Shown here: positions 19,981 to 33,352 of the stretch, piece after piece
Layout of the letters: every line of letters starts with the position of its first letter
How positions within the stretch are numbered: the stretch's first letter is position 1
Assembly (NCBI GenBank): GCA_023213395.1
Contig: CM041465.1
Span: 221,099,741 to 221,163,740 of the forward strand
Length of the DNA: 64,000 nucleotides
Direction of reading: 5' to 3'
Source: Cycas panzhihuaensis
Lineage: Eukaryota; Cycadophyta
Position numbers and translations under genes: made by a program
Notes under the pieces: model-generated
The model's input: the letters and a program-made list of their open reading frames with translations, nothing else
Databases searched by the model: none
What the model was told of the DNA's origin: nothing

Positions 19981-20711
19981 CCTTATCTCATACTATAGAG
20001 TATTCCTTCTATGTTCTCATCCCCTTTATCATAATCTTAGTGTTTTGTTGGAATACATGTTAGAAGAATGATACCCTTCATCATGATCTTGAATTTTTCT
20101 TATAGTTCCTCTACTTAAAGGCTTGTGAATTGATGGCTTTCATGATTTGCTTCTTCTTTTGTTACTTCTAGTATCATAAAGTCTCTTAGACTTCTATTTC
20201 TCCATGGTCCTTTAAATGTTGTAGAGCATTATCTCATGGTCCTTGAGGATTTCTCATTATCTTATCTATAACTCCTTAATTATTCTTGCAAGATCTAGAT
20301 AGTATCTATCAATGTTGTTGGTATATATATCATTCTGTTAGATTTCTCTTCATATTAGATATTCTTATGTTGCCATCCCTTTAGTGCTATGATTTATTTA
20401 CACCTCTTGGGCTATTCTTGTATCCTCTCTCATTCTCTCCATTTTTTATTCAACTTAAATGGCCTACAATCTTTGTGTTTGCACTCTAATTAATGTCCTA
20501 CCAATTTGTATTATGAAGCTTTTACAATAACTTTTCACTCTTGCAATCTCTTACAAGCATCAAACTTGCAAAATTTACTATATAAATAGACCTTAACCAT
20601 GCTTTAGTAACCTTTCTAACTTATTGTTATAGAATATATTTATTAGCCTTCAAGCTAGCTACTATATAAAATTTTGTTGAGAGCCTTCAAAAACTAGGTT
20701 CTAATATGAAT

Positions 20712-21364
20712 TGTCATAACCCTATTGGGGAGAAAAATACACATGATAAATAACTACTTAACTAGGTAAGTACTAAGTTGTCTTAATGAAATTTGTTAAA
20801 AGTTCAAGTTATTTATTAATATTTTTCTTGTGAATTCATTGGAAGAATTACTTATATGATACGATAAATTTTAAGAGAATAAGGGTACTTACATATTTAT
20901 AAACATGTATCTTTTATCTAAAGTAATACTTATAACCATATAAGAGAACATAGAATAGTAACCATCAAATGGACCAATATACCAAATACTATTAGTAGAA
21001 AAGGGGAAGAGCTAATCAGATTGTATTAGAGGGATTTATTACGCAACCTTTCACAATCCATAAGAGGAAAGTGTCCTTGAGTTGGAGTGCATGATATGAG
21101 CACTAGAACACTAGTAATTCACTTTTCACATAATTCCTAAACTATCCCTGTATATATGTCTTCACTAAACTACTGATTTCCATTAGTAAACATTACTGTA
21201 ATACTTTATTTTTTGATAGAAATTTAAGCTCCTCTCTTTTCTCATCTTTTAAGATGATAATTAGAAAATGGCATACATCATATGTCTCACCACTAAAACA
21301 ATCTTAATGGACTACCTTATTATTCTACCACATAACTCGTTAAATGTAATTAATCATGAACAAG
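20712..21364 (-). repeat. Probable LTR of the minus-strand gypsy remnant (left edge only)
   Basis: GGTTCTAATATGA followed by ATTGTCATAACCCTATTGG at 20696-20727 resembles the plant gypsy junction in which a reversed primer-binding site (GCTCTGATACCA) meets an LTR starting TGTCA. It lies about 730 bp upstream of the gag start, as expected for a leader. The far end of the LTR is not defined. Confidence 0.4.
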
Positions 21365-21800
21365 GTGAGGATTCACTCCACTCTCAAGGAAAGGTGGGTT
21401 CACTTAATTTTTAAAGCAATTATGGACTCATTCTTCTCCCTAAGGAAATATTGACTCATTCCACTCTTAAGGATTAGATGGAATTAATCCATTTTCTGCT
21501 ATAATAGAATACATATTGCATATTCTTTCTTTATTTTGTAGATTAAACTAACATTACCATGCCACAAATGGTTTATTACTATAATAATCTCAAAGGTCTA
21601 GATCACTGTCTAACTATATGCCTCACACATGCATCTCATCATGATCCAATTGTGAACTCACTTAACTTCTTCATAGATTATGGACTCACTCCACACCATA
21701 AAGAGTTGTGGCCTCATACCACTAAAGAAATATGGCGTCATACCATAACAAATGTGACCTCACACCACTTGGTAAAAGAGATATGGACATACTCCACCCT
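21365..21800. repeat. Degenerate short tandem repeats (GGACTCA-TCCAC type)
   Basis: Units resembling GGACTCACTCCACTCTTAAG recur loosely (near 21371, 21422, 21461, 21680, 21712, 21746, 21785) with variable spacing of about 30-40 bp. No gene. This may be an old minisatellite within an LTR. Confidence 0.5.
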
Positions 21801-21867
21801 ATTTTAAATTATTAATAACACTTTTGAATAGTCCAAGTAGATTAGAACAATAATTATAAGGCTAGAA

Positions 21868-22480
21868 TAGTTACTTTAAGAGAAGGGCTTTACAAACTTC
21901 ATATCAAGGAAAGGTAATCAATTTTTGAATTTGTTTATAAGGTTACTTCTATTAGAAATGACCTTATTCTTGTAGAAGATAAAAGTATAGATAATGAGCT
22001 TGTCTGATTAGTCATTAATAAGTTACCAAAGTCATTTGATAATATGGTCAACACTCTCACTAGTGGAAGCCAAATTGCTAACTATGACCTTTGAGATTTG
22101 AATAGGGCAAATGCTTCAACAAGAGTAGAGGAACAATAGGTAGGAAGAAGAAACAAATATAGAGTAAGAATCTTTATTTAGGCTTAGTCTTAGAAACTGA
22201 GGTCATGGTTAATGTATTTCAAGAGTATGTGGTAGATTCCTTATGGCACCTTCTACAAAAAGAAGAAACTAGTTAGACAATTGTACCATATGGCAAGAAG
22301 GAAGAGAAATAACTATATTAATTCCATCTAAAGATTTTAGAGTCTATTTTAATTATGGTAGACAAGGACTTGTTTTAAGTAATTATCGAGCCTTTGATGT
22401 CTGTTATCATTATGAACAATCCAGATATTATCCATATCAATGCCCTAAAAAAATATGCTGAGATACAAAGAGGAAAAAGA
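21868..22480 (+). pseudogene. Gag remnant of copia element 1
   Basis: The translation shows EGLYKLHIK, IFEFVYKVTSIRNDL and LVINKLPKSFDNMVNTLTSG, resembling the UBN2-type copia Gag, where LPxSFxxxVxxL is typical. Near 22400-22450 a degenerate zinc-knuckle-like CYHYEQSRYYPYQCP is seen. Several stops are present. In the intact family this protein forms the cytoplasmic particle. Confidence 0.65.
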
Positions 22481-22847
22481 GTTGCAAGAATTATAATAAA
22501 GAACAAAGCATAAAAGAAAAATAGGAGGAAATAACATTTATTGTTGCTTTGGCTACAGGCTTTAGTTCCAAGGATATTTATTACATTGACTTAAGAGTAT
22601 CAAACCGAATGGTTTAAGTCTCTAAAACCATATTTATTTAATAAATCCATTAAACTAGGTAACAAATATATACTTCATATCCAAGGTATTAGAGTAATTG
22701 CTATAAAAATTGATGGAAAAATTATGAAGTTTAGAAATATACTTTTTATACTTAGGATGGAGAAAAAAATATTATCTATATCTTAGTTAAGAAAGAAAAA
22801 AACTTTGAGTTCTCTTTAATAAAGATGGACAATGTCTCATTCTTGAT

Positions 22848-23700
22848 ATGAAAAAAGGAGGCATTGTAATTACAAAAGGAATAGAGGATAATAATTTATA
22901 TAGGTTAATCTCTACTCCTATCATACTAAATTCAGATATAAAATCTTTTGTTGCTTTCAGTACTACTAATAATAAAATTTGGCATTTGAAGTATGGGTAT
23001 ATCTCGAATAAAAGACTAGAATTATTAAAGAGTGTTAACATGGTTGTTGGACTTATAGACATATCTTTTAATTCTTTTGTATGCAAGAGTTATATAATGG
23101 AAAAAAACATAGAACTCCATTTCAAAAGAGCTTATGGCAAGCTCAAAAAAAGCTAGAGCTAATTTATATTGATCTAGCTAATTTATATTGATTTATGTGG
23201 GACAATTACACTAAGCTCACTCAATGAAGCCTGATACTTTCTTATTTTTATTGATAATCTTTCAAGGAAAACCTAGGTATATTTTTTATTTAGCAAATTT
23301 GATACTCTTAATTACTTTAAAGAATTCAAGGCAAAAGTAGAATTGGAAAGTGATTACAAAATAAAATGTCTTAGATCTAATGTAAAAGGAGAGTATATAT
23401 CAAAAGAATTTTATAATTTAGTAGAATACATGAAATTCATCAACAAGGCATAATGCCCTACATGCCACAATCAAATCATGTTGTAGAGCATATAAATGGA
23501 ACCATGGAATTGGCTTGATGTCTAATACAAGACGAAGAAGTCATTAAGACATATTGGGCAAAAATTATTAATATAATAGTATACTTAATCAATAGAAGTC
23601 CAACTCAAGCATTAAACAAGATGACACCTAAAGTGGCTTAGATAGGATAAAAACCAGATGTAACTAACCTTAAAGTTTTTGGTTGCTAAGCTTATGTTCA
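22848..23700 (+). pseudogene. GAG-pre-integrase and integrase remnant of copia element 1
   Basis: An open segment 22848-23156 encodes LWHLKYGYIS-type sequence (IWHLKYGYISNKRLELLKS) and CKSYIMEK, the copia pre-integrase pattern (WHxRxGHxS...CxxC). The integrase core then reads LIYIDLCGTITLSSLNEA, YFLIFIDNLSRKTWVYFL and CLRSNVKGEYISKEF. The first Asp region is kept, and CLRSN stands where relatives have LRSDxGGE, so the second catalytic Asp is Asn. Stops and frame changes accumulate after 23450. Confidence 0.75.
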
Positions 23701-24239
23701 TACTCCATATAAGAAATGAACTAAGCTTGATATCAAGAGTATAGAATACATAATGATAAGTTATAGTAATACAGCTAAAGCTTATAAATATATAGGACCC
23801 AAAACCAATAAGGTCTTTATTAGCGAGGACATTGTCTACAATGAATAAGTAATCAATGAGGATCAGACCATCTACCAATAAATAGAAGGATATATAAGAC
23901 TAACAATTTCTATTCCTAAAGAAGAAATATTATAAATCATAATTATAGATATAAGTGGTCATGAAAGTGAATCATATAAAAGAAATAGATAAAACACTAG
24001 TCAAACAAATCCAATGTCCGAGGAAGCATAAAATAGAGTAGTGCTTAAAGAAGCATAAAGCAGGGTAGTGCCTTCAAAGAAGTTACCTAAATTGTATGTT
24101 AAGGCCTTTGAGGAAACAAAAGGAGATGTGTTCAAACAAAGGATAAGGTCACAAAAGAACCAAGCATTCTTCTATTCAATTGAGCCTCAAACCTATAAAA
24201 AAGCTAGTCAATATTCTACATAGAGAACAACAATGGATG

Positions 24240-25200
<961 letters not shown>

Positions 25201-25229
25201 GATATTTCATATTTACTTAGAGTTATCTC

Positions 25230-25810
25230 TAGGTACATGAAGAAGCCTAAGTTGTCACACTATAATGCTACAAAGAGAATACTCAAATATATAAAAAGGA
25301 CACTGACTCTTAGGCTAGAGTATACCAAGATGAAAGATATACATCTAACCAGGTTTAGTGACTTAGACTAGGTAAGAGATAAAGGAGATAGAAAATTTAC
25401 AACTAGGTATTACTTTTCATGTGGTTTAATAGTTATTTCTTGGAGCAATAAAAGGAAATCAACTATTAATCTATCTTCTATTAAAGCATAATATAAGTTA
25501 ATAGTCAATGCAACATGTGAAGTTACTTGGATAAAACAATTGCTAAAAGTTCTAAACCAAGAATAAAATACTCCAACTGTTCTCTTCTATGATAATTAGA
25601 GTACTATCAAATTGACTCAAAATCCTATATTTCATACAAGGATAAAACATATATAGGTTCAACATCACTTCATAAGAGAAAAGGTTCAAATAAGGAGTTG
25701 GAATTCCTACATTGTGTTTATGGTGAATAAATTGTAGATATTCTCACCAAACCACTTAGAAAAGATAAATTCTTATATTTTCAAGATAAACTAGAATTAA
25801 AGATAAATCG
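25230..25810 (+). pseudogene. RNase H remnant of copia element 1
   Basis: Scrambled by stops and shifts but in the right place. Recognisable pieces are SKYIRNLLK (25030), the LATNLIFHI region (25185-25212) for the R/K-PDI-type segment, and near 25400-25560 the equivalents of SWxSKKQ, AEYKxL and EVTWIKQLLK. It precedes the polypurine tract directly, as expected for copia elements. Confidence 0.5.
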
Positions 25811-25829
25811 ATAAAACATTAAGAGAGGG

Positions 25830-25980
25830 TGTTAAATCAATGCTTTATCTAGGATATATTTCTAATATATAAGGGTTAGGCAACGTTCCCTCTTTTATAA
25901 GTATGTGATAAGTGGCACACATATATTCACATATGTTAATGTCATATATACAATAAATAATATTTATTAAGGGTATTTCT
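25830..25980 (+). repeat. 3' LTR of copia element 1 (right edge approximate)
   Basis: Begins TGTTAAATCAATGCTTTATC directly after AAGAGAGGG. Contains TATATTTCTAATATATAAGGG and CCTCTTTTATAAG. No second copy was found in the window. Confidence 0.6.
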
Positions 25981-26020
25981 TTCATTGATTTATTTAGTGA
26001 CATATAAATAATTTACTATT

Positions 26021-26251
26021 TTACATCTTCTTTTGTAGGTAATCCCACCAAATAGTTGTATGTCCATTTAACTTCATGCATATAAACTTTAACTTATTTT
26101 CTTCAGTCATGCTCTTCCATTTAAAGAACGTTTCCTTGGCATTTGGATAATCTACTAGTTCCTCTAGTTTTAAACTTCCCTGGTGGTTAGAAATATTAAT
26201 CTTGATTTTATCACTCTTATATTCAAGCATTTTTAAGAATCTTTCTTCCAT
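26021..26251 (-). pseudogene. Second Ty3/gypsy Gag fragment, minus strand
   Basis: A 76-codon minus-strand segment encodes KIKINISNHQGSLKLEELVD, then LKFICMKLNGHTTIWWDYLQ. This is the I-P-x-F-x-G ... A-x-x-W-W pattern of plant gypsy Gag. It is not the same sequence as the Gag at 19500-19980, so it is probably another lineage. On the minus strand its upstream side (to the right) leads to a reversed primer-binding site at 26614. Confidence 0.68.
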
Positions 26252-26613
26252 TGTATATGGTTCTTGTGGCTTATAATCTTTTGGTCTTGCACCATCTTTA
26301 CTTAATGCCTCTTCTTCATTAATATTTCCTTTGTGCCTTTATCTTAATACTGTGGTAGTAAGCTATTCCATTCTCCTTTGTAGTTCCTATAGGTTTCTAT
26401 TTATTTTAGTACAATTTACTCTTCCTCTTCTTCTTACCATGTTTTATTACTCTTCTCTTTACTAAACTATTTTAGGTTCTAAAATAGTTCTACCCTAATG
26501 AGCACTCCTCACCCTTTTAATAGGAATACTTTACCATCTTTATAGTTTCAATAAATATCCACTATAACACCTCAAACTTTTATGAATTTTCTTTAACCCT
26601 AGAGCTAAACCAT

Positions 26614-26625
26614 GCTTTGATACCA
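26614..26625 (-). promoter_or_regulatory. Reversed primer-binding site of the second gypsy remnant
   Basis: GCTTTGATACCA on the plus strand reads TGGTATCAAAGC on the minus strand, matching the initiator Met-tRNA type. An LTR edge (near 26630, TTAGAATGACC) follows on the right. Confidence 0.65.
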
Positions 26626-26631
26626 GAAGAT

Positions 26632-27546
26632 TAGAATGACCTATAGGGAAAATATTCAATCTCACATGTATAAACTTAAAATAAGGAATAACTAAAGAAT
26701 AGGGAGAGTCAATTTACTTCTAATTCTATTCCATTCTATTCCATATACCAAAAGATAATCTAAAATTACATTTATATAAGTGAAAGTGAGAAGTCAAAAA
26801 GATTCCAACCCTAACCTTAAAACCTCCTTAATTAACTAAAATATTAAATAAAATCATGCTTCTCAATTAAGTCCTACTAAAAAACTAGACTATTAAGGGT
26901 TGTTATATAAAAGTGAAAACTAGTTTAAAATTAACTGCTATTTTTATACATACAAACTAAATCTCATTTTTTTTGTATTTTTGGAGCATTTTTTTGTTAA
27001 AAAATAGTTAGCCTACAATGGGGCCTTTAACCCAGTCATAGGTTATTTTGACATGTTCTACTCAGATAGACTTTCGAGTCAACATAGGAATGATTGAATT
27101 CTGACCACCAAGTAAAAAGTTATGCTTTAATTAGGATACCCTAAAAATTGAAGAAGAAAAGACTAAAATGTGAGAAGTGGATTAAATTATAATAAAGATT
27201 TAGATGCTCTCACATCAATGAACCATCATCATTTGCATGCAAATATTCATCCATTTATTATTCCATTATCTTATACTTATCGCCATGCCTTATAGAAAAT
27301 GTTGCCAAACCATTTATTCATATGAGATCTTAGAACAATGATTATAGCCTATTACCATTGATCACCTACTAGTAAGATCTATAAAATAAATTTTTCATCT
27401 CTATAATTAGACATTTAACTAAGTTCAAGACTGCCTGTGACTTATTGAGTGAAATTTTATCGATACCTTGTATTTTCACCTTTGTAGAGGAGATTTTCAA
27501 CCAAAATCATCTATGTTATTTATTTCAAATTGATTTCCATCGATAA
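26632..27546. other. LTR edge and AT-rich sequence without a gene
   Basis: 26632 to about 26990 is probably the LTR of the minus-strand gypsy remnant. The LTR starts at 20712 and here look alike (CATAACCCTATTGGGGAG against GAATGACCTATAGGG). From 27000 to 27546 I see nothing I can name. Confidence 0.35.
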
Positions 27547-27798
27547 TTTTTTTTTTTTTTTGATATGGTAAAAAATTGAAGGGGTTTTAATAGGTCCCCA
27601 AACCTTTTACATCAACTACCAACCGGCATAAGTAGAAATGGCCATGACAAGTCCATAGCCTAGCCAATCTAGACATACGCCTCTCCCCTACTCCTAATAA
27701 TCCTCGTCACTGTGGCCTGATAAATCCTTTCTAACTAGACTCAATAGCTCTTTCAGGAAGTTCTCCCTCCACACCTAATTTCTTTTACTTAGTACTGC

Positions 27799-28086
27799 CT
27801 AATTTGCAAGCCAGTCCGCCGCAACATTTCCTTCCCTATATGTATGCTGGATCTGAATGTCCCTCTTGGAATGTAGGATATCCTGAGCATCCCTAACCAT
27901 ATCTTGGTTGCCCCAATCCACCTCCACCTCACCCTTTAGACTCCTGATCACATTCAAGGAGTCTCCTTCTACTATCACTTTCTCCTGTTCATCCTCGTCT
28001 GCCATCGCTATCGCCTTCTGCATAGCTCCGGATTTAGCTTTGTGGTTCGTCTGATGACCATAGTATTCTGCAAATGTCCAACTCAC
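27799..28086 (-). pseudogene. LINE 1 C-terminal RNase H (RVT_3-like)
   Basis: A 95-codon open segment contains GHQTNHKAKSGAMQKAIAMA, VIVEGDSLNVIRSL and THTYREGNVAADWLAN-like sequence (observed HTYREGNVAADWLAN), the pattern of the plant RNase H-like domain: E in the first helix, D in EGDS, and N/AD near the end. It lies in a different frame from the rest of ORF2, so a shift occurred between 28308 and 28086. The open segment ends where Gln would be expected (LAN*AV). Confidence 0.88.
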
Positions 28087-28307
28087 TATCCCATTATGGT
28101 TCCTACATAAGCTGGCCCCTCTTGCCTCCCCAGGATTACCTTTGGAGGCCCCATCAAAGTTAATTTTTACCCAAGTCTTGCCAGGTCAGACCCAATGCCT
28201 TGTCCTTCTTTTCACTCCCCTACCAGTCTGACATCTAATACCCCAGCCTTCTAGGATGCTTTCCTCTACCTTATATAACCTCTCCTCATCCATGGGCTTT
28301 AACATCT

Positions 28308-28700
28308 CTAAGGTATCCCCCAAATCTTATCAAAGAGTCTCTGTTCATTCATCTCCTTACCTTGGAAGATCCTCCTATTACGCTCCTTCCAAATATTCCA
28401 GATCCCAACTGGCAGAAGTAATTTCCATAGCCTTCTCAGTGTTTTACTTTTGAAGGGGGATTTCCACATCATCCATTGATTTCGAAAGGTCCTTAGAGCC
28501 ACCCACTCTATCCCTAGCTAGGACTAGAAGCCACCCCATATGCTTCTAGAGAAGGAACAGTGGATGCTGATGTGGTCCAGAGACTCAATATCCCCCTTAC
28601 AGAGCTCACATCTATTCACCATAACAAACCCTCATTTTTGAAGGTTATCAATTGCTAGAAGCTTATTCTGCAAGCATAACCATCAGAAAACTTCTATCTT
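28308..28700 (-). pseudogene. LINE 1 zinc-binding (zf-RVT) region
   Basis: Near 28640-28560 the minus strand encodes RCELCKGDIESLDHISIHCS, the cysteine-histidine pattern of the zf-RVT domain (CxxC...H...HC) found after plant LINE reverse transcriptases. It is followed by RTFRNQWMMWKSPF and VGIWNIWKERNRRIFQGK (28502-28308), typical of this region. Confidence 0.82.
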
Positions 28701-29570
28701 TAGGATTAAACCAAGCTTTCATGCCCCATACAACAAGTCCTCCTTAGTTAGACCTTCCTCCATCATCACTGCCTTATAGCCATTCTTTACAGTATAAGAC
28801 CTTGAAGGGGATAATGACCATATCAACATATTTGGCTTAGCCCTCTTAGGGATGTACTGATTTTGTAATTTGCCTGAGAGGCTCTATATCCCCTCCTCTA
28901 TGTCTTGCAACTCATCAAACATTCTCCACTTCCTATTTTTGTCTTGTCCGTCCCAGTAGTCCTTGACTAGAAGACTATATCTATCCTCGCATGCCCCCTG
29001 CATGTAGCCAATAGTTGGAGAATCTCTCAATTTGTAGTTGCCGCACCATTTATCCTCCCAGAATCTAATCCTTTCCCCATTTCCCAGCTTCTATCTTAGG
29101 CCAATACTCAGAATAGGCCTCAAGGACAAGAGGCCTTTCCATATAGGGGATCGCGTAATCTGTCCCACCTCATCTAATAGGAAATGCTTACTTCCTAGGT
29201 ATTTCATGGTTATAATTTTACCCCATTGAGATCCTTCCTCCTTAACCAGTCTCCAGCCCATCTAGGCCAACAATGGCCTATTAAAGAGCTCCATTCTTCT
29301 AACATTCAACCCCCTAACCCACCTGGGTCTGCATACCTTCTCCCAAGAAACCAAGTGAATTCTATTTTTCTCCTCAGTTCCAGACTAGATGAATCTCTTT
29401 AAGATGCCTTCCACAATTAAATTAATCTTGACCGGCATCTTGAATATTGACATCATATAAACCTAAATACTCTGTAGCGTGGCCACTACTAGCTAAATTT
29501 TACTTGCCAAACTGAGTAGTGCCCCTTTCCAGCCTACCAACTTCCTATGAATTTTCCTCGCAATGGAATT

Positions 29571-30794
29571 CTAAAGGTCTTTACCCATGTTTCCTATGAA
29601 AAGGGGCATTTCTAAGTAGGTAGATGGTAGAGGCCTAGTGGGAATCTCTAAAACTCTGCTAATCCTCCTATGAAGCCTTTCTGGAGTATTTATGAAGAAG
29701 ATGGAGCTCTTCTCCAAATTGATACTCTGATTAGAGGCTCGCTCATAGGCTTGGAGTCCAGTTTTCAGAGCCCTAGCCTCCTCAAGAGAGGCCTTACCTA
29801 AAAAGATATTATCATCAACAAATTGGTGATGGATGATATTATCTAGGTTAGAGGAGGGCCTTAAGCCATTCACTTATCTGATCATTTTGGCCTCCTCAGT
29901 GGCCCTCCTAAGTATTTCTGCCAATATAATAAAGAGATAAGGGGAAAGAGGGTCTCCTTGCCTTATCCCCCTAGAGCCAGAGAAAAAAGGGGACGACGAA
30001 CTGTTTATCAACACAGAGAACGAAGTCCCTGAGATGAAACATCTCACCCATTCCCTCCAAACCTTACCAAAGCTAAAGGCCTTTAGACAATCGAGGAGGC
30101 ACTCCCAAGCCACCCGATCATATGCCTTGGACATATCAGTTTTGACTATCATACATGCTTCTTTTCTATGGTATACCGAGTGAATTGTCTCATGGACTGT
30201 TATTATACCATCTACAATTTGTTTGCCTTTAACAAACCCATCCTAGTTTTGGGAGATAATAGTAGGCAAGCAGTCTTTGAGACAATTTGATAATAATTTA
30301 GCTAGGATTTTGTACTTAACGTTACATAGAGTTATTGGTCTGAAATCCTCCATTACTTTTGCTACAGTCTTTTTAGGGATCAGAACCAAAAAGGTCGCTT
30401 GCCATTCCTTTAGAATTGTTCTCTTCTCAAAGAATTCATTTAGTGCTTATTTTAGATCTTCTTTGATTATGTCCCAGTATTCCTGGAAGAAACTAGGAGG
30501 AAAGCCATTTGGACTAGGTGCTTTATCCCTTCCCATATTAAATAATGCTTTCTCCATTTCCTCTAAGATGAATGGCTCTGTCAACCTTCTATTCTGAGTG
30601 TCATTGATCAACCTAGGGATACAGGCCATCGGCTCCGATCGTAATCTAGGGTCCTGATATCCTTGTTCTACAAATAACTCTTTAAAATACTCCATCGCTG
30701 TACCACTAATCTGATCTTCTATCTCATACATAGTATCCTCCTTACTACAAAGCTTACTTATTCTATTATACGCTCTGTGCCTCATCGTCGACAT
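29571..30794 (-). pseudogene. LINE 1 reverse transcriptase
   Basis: Non-LTR reverse transcriptase motifs in order along the minus strand: KALFNMGRDKAPSPNGFPPS, FFQEYWDIIKEDL (30600-30450), VKTDMSKAYDRVAWECLLDC (30150), GSRGIRQGDPLSPYLFIILA (29960-29900), and HHQFVDDNIFLG with the catalytic FVDD at 29811-29822. All are in the same frame as the endonuclease. The catalytic aspartates are intact. Stops, mainly in Gln or Trp positions, divide it. Confidence 0.92.
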
Positions 30795-30999
30795 ATGGAA
30801 GAACTTAGTGTTCTTGTCCCCTTCTACTAACCAAAGCTCCCTAGATTTCTGCTTTCAATGGAGTTCCTCCTTGGCCATCACCTCATCCAATTCTTTAGTG
30901 GTTGAGTGCTCTAATTGATTTAAGAAAATAGATCTGCCCTCTGTCTAGATCCTTTGCTCCACCCTATTCAACTCCTCCATCAATCTTCCTTTGGCTTCA

Positions 31000-31898
31000 A
31001 AGATTTTCTAAAAAAACTCTTTATTCCACACATTAATCTGTCTTTTAATCCAATTCAACTTCTTCGAGAATTTGAACATGGCATAGCCCAACACGGGGGT
31101 ACTCCATCACTCCTTAATCTGATCTCTAAGGTGAGGGTGTTGCATCCACATAAGTTCCAACCTAAAGGGGGCTCCGCAATGAACACCCGAGAGTGCAAAC
31201 TCCAACATAAGAGGAGAATGATCAGAAGTCATCTTTAGAAGAGCTTTGAGCTTAATGTCAATATGAAGGCGCATCCATTCATAATTGGCCAGTATTATGT
31301 CTAGTTTAATCTGGATATGGATGCTCCCAAGTCTTTTATTCGACCATGTAAACCTGGACCCCTTGAAGGGGATATCCATAAGCCTACCCCTCTATAGAAA
31401 GTCCCCTAGGTCAACCATACTTCTGGACCACCCCTCATATCCTCCTTTCTTATCCTCTGGGACCAAGGCTGAGTTAAAGTCCCCTGCTACCAACCAAGGG
31501 CCATTCCAATCTTTGTGGACTTCCATAATTCTATCCCAAACACTTTTTCTTCCCTTTATAGACATCAGGGCATAAACATTGGTCACCCACCATAGGGTAT
31601 TTGTCCTTCTGCAAGCCAAACATACAGTAATGAAGTGCTCCTCCTGAGCCACCATCGACCCTTGCCACTTATTTGGGTTCTAAAGGACGTCCATCCTGCC
31701 CAAACATGAAGATCCCTCTCTAGTCTTCATTTCCCCTCTCTTCCAGATCTTGGTTTTTGCCTAATTTTCCTTAGCCTGGACTAGTTTCATCTCATACAGA
31801 AGCACTATATCTGCTTCTATCCTGGTTCTTGGCTCCTTAACCATTCTTTGCATGGATGGGGCATTTAAGCCCCTAATGTTCCAAGATAAGATCCTCAT
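31000..31898 (-). pseudogene. LINE 1 endonuclease (APE type), start of ORF2
   Basis: The ATG is at 31898 on the minus strand (MRILSWNIRGLNAP, the usual plant L1 ORF2 start). Further motifs are VTNVYALM and WLVAGDFNSAL (31655-31392), then SRFTWSNKRLGSIHIQIKLD and the catalytic-region MTSDHSPLMLEF (31379-31107). The enzyme nicks target DNA to start target-primed reverse transcription. The motif residues GDFN and SDHSP are intact. Stops separate the segments. Confidence 0.88.
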
Positions 31899-32159
31899 GG
31901 TCTTTCAGACCCCACCCACACACCTCATCTCCTACTTCTTAGGAGTGGGCCTTCAATCACCCCCCCCTCCTTTAATTAATTAAATCTCCATCTGTCTTCT
32001 CGCTTCTCACGCATAGATACAAAGTCTCCTCCATCTATAATTCTTTGATTAATCTAATTTTGATCGATTTTCATATGTCTTAATTCATTGTGTAGGATAA
32101 AATTTCATATTTGGACTAAAAGATTATTTTTTATAATATAGGTATTATATTAAATTAAA

Positions 32160-33352
32160 CTAGATAATTTTGTAAAGTTTGCTGATAAGCCACCTTGATG
32201 AATTGAGAGGTCACAATGAGTCATAATATGACTAGGAGCCCCAACTGAAAGGGATTGATAACATTTTCTTAACTGGCATTCATTTTTAGATGATATACTA
32301 TCACTCTTCTAAGCATAAATTTTTATCTAAAAGTCTAATTTTTATATCATTATTTGTATTAGAATCCTAATTTAGAGATAGTCAAAATGAGTGGTTACAA
32401 GGCATATTTTAGAAATCACATAATAAAAATTTTAATAGATTAAATTTATTAAAATATTTTTAACATCATAAAAGTTATAGTTTTTAAACTATTTCATATC
32501 TATTTTGGCATATTTTAAAGTTTTCAAAGGCTCCTAAGATTATGATGATAAGATTGATAATTATTGAAGAAAGAAAAGGGAAGTTTGGTCTAAAATGAAT
32601 AGTCAAAGGCTTAATTATGATAGTTTAAGGCTTAAAACTGATGAAAGATTAAATATATAAGATGTATTGATAAAAATTTATGATGAAAATCTTAGTTATA
32701 TTAGGCATAATAAAAATCCCCCTTAATACTTAATATATTTATTAAAGTATAATGGTTAGCACTAATCAAATATCATAATCACTTAGTTTATTTCACACAT
32801 AATTATTGATGACACCATTTGATTTTTATTAATGAAAACCTATAGTTTTTTTGTTGGAGAGTTGATGAGAAGATATTTATTTACCCACCTATTTATAAAA
32901 CATGAAGAAGAAATCTCATATATTTATTGACTTGGCACTAAAATCAACTATTGAGGAGTCCACTTGATATTAAATATGTATTTATCAATGGAAAATTTGA
33001 TTTGCTATGTATGACAAGAGGCATAGAAACACATAATTTATATTACATTATTATAATTAACTTAATTTACCCAGGTGATATGCCTTATTCACAAAGTTAG
33101 TATGTTAAGTTTATTGATATTAATGATATATATTAGTTATCAAAAGAAAACTATTAATATATGTACATATAGAGAAAGCTTGCATATATATCTTTTATAT
33201 AAGAAATAAGAAAAGGTTTTGTAAGTTACTCTTGTATAACATATAGTAAGTGCTATTATTCTTTTATGTAAGAGGTAAGATATCCATGCTACTCTTATAT
33301 AATATATTGGCCTAATAGTTAGTGTTGTTTGATATTTTAGTTTATATATTAA
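32160..33352 (+). mobile_element. LTR element copy A, internal part left of insertion B
   Basis: In reverse orientation this stretch matches the internal regions of copies B and C. For example GATAGTCAAAATGAGTGG (32376) pairs with the reverse complement of 35280-35320, TTTTCAAAGGCTC (32520) with 50525 reversed, and GTAAGTTACTCTTGTATAAC (33220) with 49770 reversed. Copy A therefore runs on the plus strand and B lies inverted inside it. No open reading frame is recognisable. The LINE at 27547-32062 adjoins its left end. Confidence 0.7.

Larger units (their letters stand above)
27547..32062 (-). mobile_element. LINE (plant L1 type) 1, minus strand, 5'-truncated
   Basis: The 3' end is marked by a T-run on the plus strand (27547-27561), the poly(A) tail. 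Reading leftward from 31898, the order is endonuclease, reverse transcriptase, zf-RVT, RNase H. ORF1 is absent, so the copy is truncated just upstream of ORF2. A likely target duplication is ATTGATTTCCAT (near 27529) against ATCGATTTTCAT (near 32063), imperfect. Most of ORF2, from 31898 to about 28308, stays in a single frame interrupted only by stops. Confidence 0.88.

Noticed and set aside
27799-28086. Stand-alone RNase H-like host gene
   Set aside because: It lies at the 3' end of LINE 1 in the expected position and parallels the end of LINE 2.
29571-30152. Reverse transcriptase with QGDPLSP as a host or group II intron enzyme
   Set aside because: The neighbouring endonuclease, zf-RVT, RNase H and poly(A) show a plant LINE ORF2.
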